A stretch of 10,717 bases of DNA from contig JAIROB010000016.1 in the NCBI GenBank assembly GCA_031257695.1, forward strand, positions 1 through 10,717, written 5' to 3'. The notes beneath the pieces are model-generated. The model saw only the letters and a program-made list of their open reading frames with translations. It was not told the origin of the DNA and ran no database searches. Positions 1 to 7,619 of this stretch are shown here, piece by piece. A program made the translations under genes and the position numbers. How positions within the stretch are numbered: the first letter of the stretch is position 1; every line of letters begins with the position of its first letter. This DNA is from Treponema sp. Lineage in GTDB: Bacteria > Spirochaetota > Spirochaetia > Treponematales > Breznakiellaceae.

Positions 1-56
1 AATTTACCCCGTTCCTGTTTTTCAAGGAGGGACAGTATTTTTTGAGGATAGTTCAT
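1..56 (-). CDS. start of an unidentified gene, cut by the left window edge
   Basis: An ATG at 54-56 opens a frame that stays open to the window edge (18 codons, MNYPQKILSLLEKQERGK). It has the same direction as the phosphonate/ugd operon and starts 23 nt after the small membrane ORF stops. The only Shine-Dalgarno-like sequence, GGAAGG at 70-75, sits 13 nt away, which is long. The fragment is too short to recognise a family. It is the likely next member of the operon and could be a transferase using the activated phosphonate, but that is only inference from position. Confidence 0.35.
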   Translation of the reverse strand, partial: MNYPQKILSLLEKQERGK

Positions 57-79
57 TGGCAATTAACAGCCTTCCATGG

Positions 80-169
80 CTATGGATGTCTCCGTATGTA
101 TCGGGCAATCATAAACAGATAAATACTGATAAGTATTAAAGCAATGCTTACAATCAATTGGAAAAACAT
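80..169 (-). CDS. small single-pass membrane peptide, 29 aa
   Basis: This is a short frame, MFFQLIVSIALILISIYLF followed by MIARYIRRHP and TAG. Residues about 4-21 form one uninterrupted hydrophobic segment. The tail is basic (RYIRRH), as expected for an inner-membrane peptide with its C-terminus in the cytoplasm. Its start is well supported: the ugd stop codon merges with a consensus AGGAGG (178-183) placed 8 nt before the ATG, so translation could be coupled to ugd, 12 nt upstream. I recognise no family. It could be a small subunit or anchor for the envelope machinery encoded here, a leader peptide for the next gene, or the decayed start of a longer membrane protein. Confidence 0.55.
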   Translation of the reverse strand: MFFQLIVSIALILISIYLFMIARYIRRHP

Positions 170-181
170 GGCAAGCTCCTC

Positions 182-1513
182 CTACTTCCCCACCGCAAAG
201 TACAGTAGTCCTGTGGATTCTACATCGGAACGGTTATAAATATTCCTGAAATCAAAGAAGAGGGGGAGGGCGAGCAGTTTCTTTACCCTGTCAAGATCAA
301 GGTTTCTGAACTGATTCCAGGGGGTGAGGATTGCCAGGGCGCTTGAGCCTTCCATGGCGTCGTATTCGCCGGATGCAAAAAAAACCTTTTCTCTTATGGA
401 CCCAAGGCGCAGGGACGCTTCTTTCATGGCCGCGGGGTCCCATACCCGGAGCAGGGCGCCCCGTTTAACCAGCTCTTCACAAATAATGATGGAAGGGGAA
501 TCCCGGGTGTCATCGGTGTTTTGCTTAAAGGCCAGGCCGAGGATGGCGATGGTCTTCCCCTCCAGGGAACCGGGGCCGCCGAAGCCATCCTCTATCTTTT
601 GCGCCATTTTCATTTTTTGGCGTTCATTGGCGGCTATGGTGGTTTCCACCAGCGAAAGGGGAGCGCCGTGATCCCTGGCTATCTTTGCCAGGGCCTTGGT
701 GTCCTTGGGAAAACAGGAGCCGCCATAGCCGGGGCCGGGGTGGAGAAACTTGGGGCCAATCCTGCCGTCCCGCCCCACCGCCTTTGCCACGTCCTGCACG
801 TTGGCGCCCACCTTTTCGCAGAGGTTTGCCACTTCGTTGATGAAGGTTATTTTTAGCGCCAAAAAAGCGTTGGACGCGTATTTTATCATCTCCGCGGATT
901 CCGGGTTTGTTTCTATATAGGGGGTCTCGTTCAGGTAGAGGGAGCGGTAAATATCCTTCATTGTTTTCCGCGCCGCATCGCTGTCGCTTCCGATAACGAC
1001 CCGGTCCGGGTGGGTGAAGTCCTGAACAGCGGAGCCTTCGCGCAGGAATTCAGGATTGGAAACCACATCGAAGGGGATGTCAACGGAACGTTTGGCAAGC
1101 TCTTCCTTTATCCAGAGGGAAATCTTTCTCGCCGTTCCTATGGGCGCCGTGCTTTTATTCACCACCACCGCATAAGTTTCCATGGCCGCCCCGATTTCCC
1201 TGGACACCTGCTCCACCGCGGATAAATCCGCTCCGCCATCCTCCGAAGGCGGGGTTCCCACGGCAATAAATGTTACCTGGTTTTGTTTTATCGCCCCGGC
1301 CAGATCCGTGACAAAGCGCAGTCTTCCTGCTTTGACGTTCCTGTCCACCACCATGTCCAGTCCGGGCTCGTAAATGGGGATGATCCCCTGTTTGAGGGCT
1401 GCTATTTTTTCTGAATTGTTGTCCACGCAGGTGACGGTGTTCCCAAAATCCGCGAGGCACGCGCCGGAGACCAGACCCACATAGCCTGTGCCGATTACAG
1501 CGATACTGACCAT
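182..1513 (-). CDS. ugd: UDP-glucose 6-dehydrogenase
   Basis: This 443-aa cytoplasmic enzyme oxidises UDP-glucose to UDP-glucuronate with two NAD+. Visible features are the N-terminal Rossmann motif GTGYVG (8-13), the acidic residue ending strand 2 (VDNN, 30-33), STAPIGT (121-127), SNPEFLREGSA (152-162) and the substrate-binding K211 with N215. The catalytic cysteine lies in GYGGSCFPKD (C267), and the C-terminal domain carries GLAFKQNTDDTRDSPS (326-341). Length and motif order are normal for the family. The ATG follows the transaminase stop by 3 nt, and GGAG sits about 8 nt upstream. It is the fourth gene of the phosphonate operon, which suggests that a glucuronate-containing (or derived) surface glycan is made alongside the aminoethylphosphonate donor. 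A UDP-N-acetyl-sugar dehydrogenase is a less likely reading. Confidence 0.93.
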   Translation of the reverse strand: MVSIAVIGTGYVGLVSGACLADFGNTVTCVDNNSEKIAALKQGIIPIYEPGLDMVVDRNVKAGRLRFVTDLAGAIKQNQVTFIAVGTPPSEDGGADLSAVEQVSREIGAAMETYAVVVNKSTAPIGTARKISLWIKEELAKRSVDIPFDVVSNPEFLREGSAVQDFTHPDRVVIGSDSDAARKTMKDIYRSLYLNETPYIETNPESAEMIKYASNAFLALKITFINEVANLCEKVGANVQDVAKAVGRDGRIGPKFLHPGPGYGGSCFPKDTKALAKIARDHGAPLSLVETTIAANERQKMKMAQKIEDGFGGPGSLEGKTIAILGLAFKQNTDDTRDSPSIIICEELVKRGALLRVWDPAAMKEASLRLGSIREKVFFASGEYDAMEGSSALAILTPWNQFRNLDLDRVKKLLALPLFFDFRNIYNRSDVESTGLLYFAVGK

Positions 1514-1516
1514 GAT

Positions 1517-3355
1517 TTACTCCAGATTCATTATATACGTTTCAAGTATGGCGACAAATTCCGCCATCTCGCCGGGCTTGATATCGCCGATATTGGCGAT
1601 CCTAAAGGTGTTGGCGTCCGACAGTTTTCCCGGATAGATGGTAAAGCCGTAACTACGGGCAAGATCGTGGAGAACGGTAAAATTATAAGCCGGGGAGGGG
1701 GGCTCAACAATGGCGGTGATGAGTTTTGACTGATGCTCCTCGGCGACCAGCATGGCAAGGCCCAGCTTTTTAAGGCCCCGGGACAGCTCTTCCCAGCAGG
1801 CGGAGTAACGGGCGTAACGGCCCTCTATGGTTTCCAGCTTTGTTTCAATAATGGCCTGGCGCAGGGCGTAGAGCGTCTGGACCGGCGGGGTGAACCGGGT
1901 TTGCTTTGTTTTCTTGAAGCGCTGGTATTGGTCATAGAGGTTAAGATAGTAGTTACGCATGGGGTAATTCTGTATCGTTTCAAGCGCTTCCGTCCGGCAG
2001 AACACAAAGGCTGCTCCCGCTATGCCCTGAATATTTTTGTTGGAGGTCGAAGCCATAAAGTCTATATGGTCCCGGTCCATGTCTATGGGTATGGCGGCAA
2101 AGGCGCTCACCGCGTCTACAATGGTAGTAATACTGTGTTCATGGCAAAAGCGGCACAGTTCGGGAACCGGGTTAAGGAGCCCCGTGGTGGTTTCGTGGTA
2201 CACCACGGCGAAGTGGGTAAAGGCCCCTTCCAGGAGCCTTGCCCGAACCGCTTCCGTGTCCAGGGGCAGAAAACCGCTGCTTTTAAAAACCTCAAAGTTG
2301 AGTTTGTACGCCCCGGCAATTTTGGCGAACCGCTCGCCGTAGGCGCCGTTGTCGATGATCAGCAGTTTGCCTTCGTCGGGGACGCAGGAGGAGATCATCG
2401 CTTCGTCCGCGGCGGTTCCGGAACCGCCGAAGATCACCGTTTCCACCCGATCCGCTTTTCCGGCCATGAGGGACAGTTCCCGGCAGATCCACTCCATCAC
2501 ATCGCCGAACTCTTCCTCCCGGGGGCAGATGTCCGCGCAGACCTGGGCGTATTTAACGCTGTCGCTGGTGGTGGCCGGACCGGGGGTGAGCAGCGCTTCC
2601 CGGCGCAGGGATCTAAGGCTCTCCGCTTCCCGTATCCGGGGATAGATGCTGTTCCTTGCCATGGCAAGGTGGTTTTCGTCGTCAACCTCCCTCCAAAGAT
2701 AGTATTCAAGTTTGCGAATATAGATACTGTTGCTGTGTGAGGATTGGGAAACCGCGGCCATGGCGGTTTCGTATTCCATCCTGGGATCGTCCCCCGGATG
2801 GGCGTTCAAATAGTCCGTCATTTTGTCCAGGGTGTCTTTGGTCAGGCGCGTTATTCCCACCAGCTCGCCGGCAAGCTCCTGTATATCGGCCCGGTTCTTG
2901 GAGTGTTTCTTCAGGCCCCCGGTCCGGTCCGCCTCAAGGTAAACCTCGTCGCCGGAGTTGGTGGGGCCCGACGCCAGGAGAACATTGCTGTGGGTCTCGT
3001 TTATCAGCGCCGAAAGCCCCGCGGCGTCGTAGATGAGATCCGACTCCAAGAGGAGAAAGTCCCCCCGTACGCCGGGGGCGCAGCAGGCGAGGGTGCCCAT
3101 GCTGCCGGTTTCGGCGTAGCGTTCGTTCATAAAAAGGGCGACGCACCGGTACTGTTCCGCCAGCCGCTGGTACCATTCAGCGCAGTGGCCCACGCCGATG
3201 ATCACCTCCTCAATGCCCGCGGCAAAGAGTTTCCGTACTGACCATTCCACCATGGGAGCGCCGCCTATTTCGATAAAGCCCTTGGGCATGAGCCTGGTTT
3301 TATCGTTAAGCCGTGTTCCCATGCCGCCTGCCATGATCACCGCCTGTCGAATCAC
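1517..3355 (-). CDS. pntC: fused AEP cytidylyltransferase / 2-aminoethylphosphonate-pyruvate transaminase
   Basis: This is a 612-aa two-domain enzyme. Residues 1 to about 250 are a LicC-like nucleotidyltransferase: signature MAGGMGTRL (8-16), K25 in LMPKG, metal-binding LESD (103-106) and a second acidic site near D225/D226. Residues about 255-612 are a class-V PLP transaminase: LLTPGPATTS (255-264), GSGT (311-314), HETTTGLLNP (387-396), DAVSAF (414-419) and the PLP lysine K440 in STSNKNIQG. Published work on Treponema denticola PntC shows the same fusion making AEP from phosphonoacetaldehyde and then CMP-AEP. I infer the same here from domain order and motifs. The start is GTG, overlapping the ppd stop as GTGA, with AAAGGG upstream, so translation is probably coupled. 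Both active sites look intact. Confidence 0.92.
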   Translation of the reverse strand: MIRQAVIMAGGMGTRLNDKTRLMPKGFIEIGGAPMVEWSVRKLFAAGIEEVIIGVGHCAEWYQRLAEQYRCVALFMNERYAETGSMGTLACCAPGVRGDFLLLESDLIYDAAGLSALINETHSNVLLASGPTNSGDEVYLEADRTGGLKKHSKNRADIQELAGELVGITRLTKDTLDKMTDYLNAHPGDDPRMEYETAMAAVSQSSHSNSIYIRKLEYYLWREVDDENHLAMARNSIYPRIREAESLRSLRREALLTPGPATTSDSVKYAQVCADICPREEEFGDVMEWICRELSLMAGKADRVETVIFGGSGTAADEAMISSCVPDEGKLLIIDNGAYGERFAKIAGAYKLNFEVFKSSGFLPLDTEAVRARLLEGAFTHFAVVYHETTTGLLNPVPELCRFCHEHSITTIVDAVSAFAAIPIDMDRDHIDFMASTSNKNIQGIAGAAFVFCRTEALETIQNYPMRNYYLNLYDQYQRFKKTKQTRFTPPVQTLYALRQAIIETKLETIEGRYARYSACWEELSRGLKKLGLAMLVAEEHQSKLITAIVEPPSPAYNFTVLHDLARSYGFTIYPGKLSDANTFRIANIGDIKPGEMAEFVAILETYIMNLE

Positions 3356-4494
3356 TGTTCGCCCTTTATATGCCGCATCAAAGCGCTCTTGATTTCTTCC
3401 GGGCCGGTTCCAGGGCGGCCCAGATCGTTCCGGGCGCCCCGGCGGACCAGGACTTCCAGCAGGACAGGTCCGGCCCGCGCGGGGGGCTGTTCGGCCAGGG
3501 CGGCGCGTAGTTCCGCCGCGTTTGTTGCGGTTTTTGCGTCCCCGTACCCGCAGGCTTTGGCGATTGCGGGGATATTTATCTTTAAGCCCAGGGTCGGCTG
3601 GCCCCCCACCGAATCGTGGGCGCCATTGTTAAGGATTATGTGGCGGAAATTGACCGGCGCCGCGCAGCCTATGGCCGCCAGCGCTCCCAAGTGCATGAGC
3701 AGGGCTCCGTCGCCATCCAGAACCGTTACGCTCAGATCCGGCCTTTGCAGCGCCGCGCCCAGGGCGATCTGGGAGGCGTGTCCCATGGAGCCCAGGGTGA
3801 GAAAGTCTTTCTCATGGCTCTGGCCCAGCCGCTCCCGGATTTCGTACAGTTCCCGGGAAGCCATGCCGGTGGTGGAAAAATAGATTCCCTGCGGCAGTGG
3901 CGATGAGCCGAGCACTATTTCTATCGCCTCTTCGCGGGTCAATGCTCCCGAATCCGGCTCTTTTTTTTGCGCGGCATAGGGGGCGAAAAGGCCCGGGCGG
4001 ATCACCAGGGCATGGGGGCTCTTTTTTTCCGCCACCGAGCACAGGCACGCGTCCAGTTGGGAGCGGCACTCATCTTCATGTTCGGCGATTACCGTATAGG
4101 GAATGTCCATGGCTTCCAGCAAGGGGAGGGTGGTCTTGCCCTGTTTTATGTGCTGGGGCTCGTCATGCGTTCCCGGATACCCGCGCCAGCCTATCGTCAG
4201 GAGCATGGGGATACGGAACATCTCCGCGTCCGCCAGGGAGAGCAGGGGGTTTGCGGCGTTGCCTATTCCGGAATTCTGCATATACACCAGGGGAAGCTCC
4301 CCCGTGGCAAGATAGAAGCCGGAGGCAAGGGCGACAGCGGCGCCTTCGTTCACTGCAATGCTATGACGGGCAGTATCGCTGTGATCCGTAATATAGGCGC
4401 AAAAACTTTTCAGGATGGAATCGGGCACGCCGGTAAAAAAACGCACCCCGCCCTGGATCAGCAGATCGTAGAACAGCTTTGCTTCTATCATCAT
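3352..4494 (-). CDS. ppd: phosphonopyruvate decarboxylase
   Basis: This 380-aa thiamine-diphosphate enzyme decarboxylates 3-phosphonopyruvate to phosphonoacetaldehyde. This irreversible step pulls the unfavourable PepM reaction forward. The N-terminal domain has GVPDSILKSF (22-31), the cofactor-activating glutamate E50 in VNEG, QNSGIGNAANPL (73-84) and GWRGYPGTHDEPQH (102-115). The C-terminal TPP-binding motif runs from GDG (261-263) to NN (289-290), followed by the family signature GAHDSVGGQPT (291-301). The frame stays open another 148 codons upstream, but that stretch lies inside pepM and reads as non-protein. The ATG at 4494 gives the usual family N-terminus and an ATGA overlap with the pepM stop; the next codon is also ATG. 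The downstream overlap with the transaminase is GTGA. Confidence 0.95.
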   Translation of the reverse strand: MMIEAKLFYDLLIQGGVRFFTGVPDSILKSFCAYITDHSDTARHSIAVNEGAAVALASGFYLATGELPLVYMQNSGIGNAANPLLSLADAEMFRIPMLLTIGWRGYPGTHDEPQHIKQGKTTLPLLEAMDIPYTVIAEHEDECRSQLDACLCSVAEKKSPHALVIRPGLFAPYAAQKKEPDSGALTREEAIEIVLGSSPLPQGIYFSTTGMASRELYEIRERLGQSHEKDFLTLGSMGHASQIALGAALQRPDLSVTVLDGDGALLMHLGALAAIGCAAPVNFRHIILNNGAHDSVGGQPTLGLKINIPAIAKACGYGDAKTATNAAELRAALAEQPPARAGPVLLEVLVRRGARNDLGRPGTGPEEIKSALMRHIKGEQ

Positions 4495-5789
4495 TTTGTT
4501 CCGGGAATGAGTTCCAGAATGTCCTTTATGGGCATACAAAGGGAATCCGCCTCCAGAGACCGTTCGTTTTCCAAAATGAGCCTGGCGGTATGCTCCATGG
4601 CGGGATAGGAGGAACGGAGCAAATGGTTGGCGTAGATGACTATCCTGGCGCCCCAGGATGCCAGCTCGGTTTCGGTAAACTGATTGTAGGTGGTGGGGAC
4701 CAATACTATGGGCGTCTGGGCGTATTCGGCATGGAATTGTCCGCAGAATTCCCTGATGTCTTCGCCGCTTTTTTCCCTGCTGTGGATCATAACGCCGTCC
4801 GCTCCTGCTTTTACATAGGCGGCGGCGCGTAGCAACGCGTCGGAAACGCTCTGCCCCGCTATAAGGCTTTCCAAACGGGCGATGATCATAAAATCCCGGG
4901 TAACCTGGGCCCGCTTGCCCGCGCTGATCTTGTCGCAAAATTCGGGGATAGACGCAAGCTCCTGTTTTACCTCAGCGCCGAAGAGGGAATTTTTTTTAAG
5001 CCCCGACTTGTCTTCGATTATCACCGCGGAAATGCCGTTCCGTTCCAGGGTCCGCAGGGCAAACACAAAGTGTTCCGGTTTCCCGCCGGTATCGCCGTCA
5101 AAAATGATCGGTTTGGTGGTACATTCCAGGATATTGGTCAGATCCTGCATCCGGGTTGTGAGGTCCACCGCTTCGATGTCGGGCTTGCCCTTGTTGACAG
5201 AATCGGTGAGGCTGGAGGACCACATTCCGTCAAAGCTGCGGGTTCCGCCGCCTTTGTCAATTTCAAGATGCTCGATAATCAACCCCGAAAGCCCGGAGTG
5301 GGCCTCCATGATCCGCACTGGTTTTTTTACCTCCATAAGCCGCCGGAGCGCCTTGAGCCTAATATCCGGGGTAGTGCCTATGGAGCGCCGCGCCTCGTTA
5401 AGCACAGTAGAATTAATGCCCTTGGTATAGGGGATCTCCAGAACCGTTCCCCCCTGTTCGGCCATGACCGCGTATACCTCTTCCCGAATTCCACTCAGGG
5501 GGCCGGTCTTCCAGTCGTCTCCGTGGATGATAAAATCGGGTTTGTACTTTTTCAGATTCGGCACATAGCTCCAGTCCTCCTGCGGGACAACCCTGGCCAC
5601 GCCCTTGATGTTTTCCGCCACCGCCCTGCGCTGATCGTAGGAGAGGAAGGGGAGCCGTTTGTGGGAGGCGATGGCGGAATCGGTGAGGAGCCCCAGGAGC
5701 ACTTCGCCGTGTTTCGCCGCTTCCTGAATGATATTGATGATTCCCGGATGAATGATATCGCCGGTCATGCCAAGGTAGACGGTTTTCAT
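4491..5789 (-). CDS. pepM: phosphoenolpyruvate phosphomutase with N-terminal cytidylyltransferase-like domain
   Basis: This 432-aa enzyme rearranges PEP to 3-phosphonopyruvate, forming the C-P bond and committing carbon to phosphonates. The mutase domain (about 145-432) belongs to the isocitrate lyase/PEP mutase superfamily. It shows DGDTGG (231-236) and the diagnostic PepM signature EDKX5NS as EDKSGLKKNS (259-268), which separates true mutases from hydrolases and lyases. Residues 1 to about 135 form a TagD-like nucleotidyltransferase-type domain, a fusion known in many PepM proteins. Its nucleotide motif here is HPGI (14-17), lacking the second histidine of HxGH, so the domain may not be catalytic. 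The ATG has AAAGGAG about 11 nt upstream. It is first in the operon, after a 219-nt gap, so any operon promoter should lie in 5790-6008. Confidence 0.95.
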   Translation of the reverse strand: MKTVYLGMTGDIIHPGIINIIQEAAKHGEVLLGLLTDSAIASHKRLPFLSYDQRRAVAENIKGVARVVPQEDWSYVPNLKKYKPDFIIHGDDWKTGPLSGIREEVYAVMAEQGGTVLEIPYTKGINSTVLNEARRSIGTTPDIRLKALRRLMEVKKPVRIMEAHSGLSGLIIEHLEIDKGGGTRSFDGMWSSSLTDSVNKGKPDIEAVDLTTRMQDLTNILECTTKPIIFDGDTGGKPEHFVFALRTLERNGISAVIIEDKSGLKKNSLFGAEVKQELASIPEFCDKISAGKRAQVTRDFMIIARLESLIAGQSVSDALLRAAAYVKAGADGVMIHSREKSGEDIREFCGQFHAEYAQTPIVLVPTTYNQFTETELASWGARIVIYANHLLRSSYPAMEHTARLILENERSLEADSLCMPIKDILELIPGTK

Positions 5790-6008
5790 GCCTGTTTATG
5801 CTCCTTTAGACATGAAAATACCGCCAGGCGAAACTCCACGGGAAAAAGTTCGGGGGCGTTGCGGGGGGCGTCCCCCGCAGAGGAGGTAGGCCGGGACCTT
5901 GGCCCGGCCGCAGGGGGAGGCTTCCCCCTCTTAAAATGCGCCAATGATATTTCCATAGCTGAAGCAGTATAACTCCCGGGAAAATAGTATTTATACGCAA
6001 TGTACGGC
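5790..6008. other. intergenic gap between the two minus-strand operons
   Basis: This 219-nt stretch lies between the barrel-protein stop and the pepM start and is the natural place for the promoter of the phosphonate operon. Reading the minus strand I see a TATACT (5966-5971) with a TTGCGT (5995-6000) 23 nt upstream, which is too far apart for a standard sigma70 promoter. Nearer pepM, TATTTT (5815-5820) has no good -35 box. I therefore do not call a promoter. The middle is occupied by a GC-rich three-hairpin repeat. On the minus strand its last hairpin is followed 17 nt later by five T residues, so it might attenuate read-through, but it does not look like a standard intrinsic terminator. No coding potential is seen. 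Confidence 0.6.
5852..5928 (+). repeat. GC-rich three-hairpin repeat, short copy (A)
   Basis: There are three stem-loops in 77 bp: GCGGGGG/CCCCCGC (5861-5867 with 5872-5878), GGCCGGG/CCCGGCC (5889-5895 with 5903-5909) and GGGGGA/TCCCCC (5913-5918 with 5923-5928). Two modules match the minus strand of the element at 9343-9476. One is the left module CGTTRCGGGGGGCG, then a C run, then GAGGNGGTAG. The other is the right module GGGGGAGRCTTCCCCC. The central hairpin differs between the copies. This looks like one family of intergenic palindromic repeats with exchangeable middles. The function is unknown. Confidence 0.7.
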
Positions 6009-7619
6009 TCAATAGAAATGGTGAAGGCCGATATAGAGTTCCTGGTAATGTCCGCCGGGCGCTTTTCCGCTCCGGCTCCATTCCTGCAAATCCCAGCCCA
6101 GGCTTGCCCGCAGATTGAGATTCCTCCAGGGCCGGGAAAAGGCGATCACTTCAAAACCGGCGGCGACAAGGGGCTCGCCAAACGCATAGGTTCCGGCGGT
6201 TCTGTATTCGGGATTGGTTCGACCGTTGATCAGGGCAATGTCCACAAAGGGAGAAAAATGAACCTCCACGTCAAAGGGGCGGAAATACCGGCGGTTAAAC
6301 CACCGGGATGGAGTAAAACTGAGAATCCGCAGGGGCAGTTCCAGGTTGAAGCTGAGCACATTGTCCGCAATAAAGTCCTTGTCCCGTATGCCCCGCAGAT
6401 CCGCTCCGACGCTGTAATTGTCGGAACTGAAATACTTCCTGTACTTCAGACGGCCGGAGGCGCCGAAAAAACTTGTCAAGTCGATATGCCCTTCCACGGC
6501 GAGGCCGGCGTTGCAATCCCAGTTCATGGTGTAGTTATTAAAGGTGTTGACGTTGCTTATGGAGGCAGCCAGGCCGCTGCGGAAATTTCCAAGCCAGTTT
6601 ATCTGCCCAAAACCAAAACTGTGCTCAAATTTAGTGGCGGGGCCCCGGCGGTACTCTCCTATATGACCGCCGGGACGGTAATTAAAATCCTCCGTAAGCC
6701 GCGGAACATAGGTTAAGGTTCCGAAATCGCCCACCTCGATTCCCAGGGGAATCTCCCATTGGGCGTAGAGTTCGCTGGACATATACCACTTGTTTTCATA
6801 AAATTCAACGCCGGTTTCGATCTTTTCTTCGTCGCTGTTTTTTTCGTTGAGGAAAAAGGACTGATCGAATCCCACCGTGACAGTGGTTTGCTTCCAGGGA
6901 AGATTCAGGGTCAGGCCGGTGACGTTTTTGTAGTAATTGGGATCGAATTCGTTGTAGGTGAAGGCGTTGTCGAAATTAAAATTCCAGATGTACCCCAAAA
7001 ATCGAAAGGGTATATCCGCGTCAAGATCCGCAAAGACGGAGTACTGATATTCGTCAATCTCATAGCCCAGATCAAGTTCCAGGGGGCTCATGGTTCCCAG
7101 GAAATTCCAATCCCGGGCTTTCAGGGTAATCGAGAGGCCGGTGTTTGAATCGTACTTAGGTTCGGGAAAGGCAAAGATGTTCCACGCGTCTTTTACATGG
7201 ACCAGAAAATCCACCGGAACAGCGCTGCCGTCTTCCGCTTCCCCCACAGCATAGTCGATCCGGCAGCCCTCTTCTTCCAAAACCCGCTGGTTGTGCAGTA
7301 TCTGTGTTTTGCGGCGAACCAGGGTTTCCAGCGCGGCCCTGCCGTTGATACGCTGGCCTTCCTTCATTTCCAGAAGATCCAACAGGGCAAACACCCGGGT
7401 CAGCCCGTCAATGTTAAAATTTATGGAACGGATATAATAGATGACATCCTCCGGGTTTTCCGTTTCCGGCGGCGGCTCCGGCGCAAACTCCCGGGACGCT
7501 TCCCCGGAATGTTCCGGCGCTGTTCTCTGCGATGTCTCCTGGCTAAAAGTAGAAACAGTATTGGCAAGCGTTGTAAGGGCAATGAAAAGCAAAGGATGTA
7601 ATAACGCTTTTTTCGTCAA
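6009..7619 (-). CDS. single-POTRA Omp85-like outer-membrane beta-barrel protein
   Basis: This 536-aa exported protein has a signal peptide at residues 1 to about 27 (KK, then a hydrophobic run, cleavage near STFS/QE). A Pro/Glu-rich linker follows. Residues about 58-145 resemble one POTRA domain (IRSINFNIDGLTR ... ILHNQRVLEEEG ... VDFLVHVKDAW). The remainder is rich in alternating aromatic/polar strands, contains DSNTGLSITLKARDWNFLG (157-175), and ends in HHFY, the terminal aromatic typical of barrels. LRGI (408-411), followed by DNVLSFNLELPLRI, resembles the Omp85 loop-6 VRGF/Y motif. It is shorter than BamA and has one POTRA, so it is more likely a substrate-specific or accessory Omp85 relative than BamA itself. 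The TTG start overlaps the aroB stop as TTGA, and GGAG (7627-7630) lies 7 nt upstream. No ATG alternative preserves the signal peptide. Confidence 0.75.
   Translation of the reverse strand: MTKKALLHPLLFIALTTLANTVSTFSQETSQRTAPEHSGEASREFAPEPPPETENPEDVIYYIRSINFNIDGLTRVFALLDLLEMKEGQRINGRAALETLVRRKTQILHNQRVLEEEGCRIDYAVGEAEDGSAVPVDFLVHVKDAWNIFAFPEPKYDSNTGLSITLKARDWNFLGTMSPLELDLGYEIDEYQYSVFADLDADIPFRFLGYIWNFNFDNAFTYNEFDPNYYKNVTGLTLNLPWKQTTVTVGFDQSFFLNEKNSDEEKIETGVEFYENKWYMSSELYAQWEIPLGIEVGDFGTLTYVPRLTEDFNYRPGGHIGEYRRGPATKFEHSFGFGQINWLGNFRSGLAASISNVNTFNNYTMNWDCNAGLAVEGHIDLTSFFGASGRLKYRKYFSSDNYSVGADLRGIRDKDFIADNVLSFNLELPLRILSFTPSRWFNRRYFRPFDVEVHFSPFVDIALINGRTNPEYRTAGTYAFGEPLVAAGFEVIAFSRPWRNLNLRASLGWDLQEWSRSGKAPGGHYQELYIGLHHFY

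Noticed and set aside
1733..2740. Long plus-strand open frame opposite the transaminase fusion
   Set aside because: It is antisense to a gene with intact catalytic motifs, arises from GC-rich codon usage, and has no ribosome site or recognisable domain.
4495..4938. 148-codon N-terminal extension of phosphonopyruvate decarboxylase
   Set aside because: It lies wholly inside pepM in another frame, looks unstructured, and the ATG at 4494 gives the family N-terminus with an ATGA overlap.
5995..6000. TTGCGT with TATACT (5966-5971) as promoter of the phosphonate operon
   Set aside because: A 23-nt spacer is too long for sigma70; no better pair was found in the gap.
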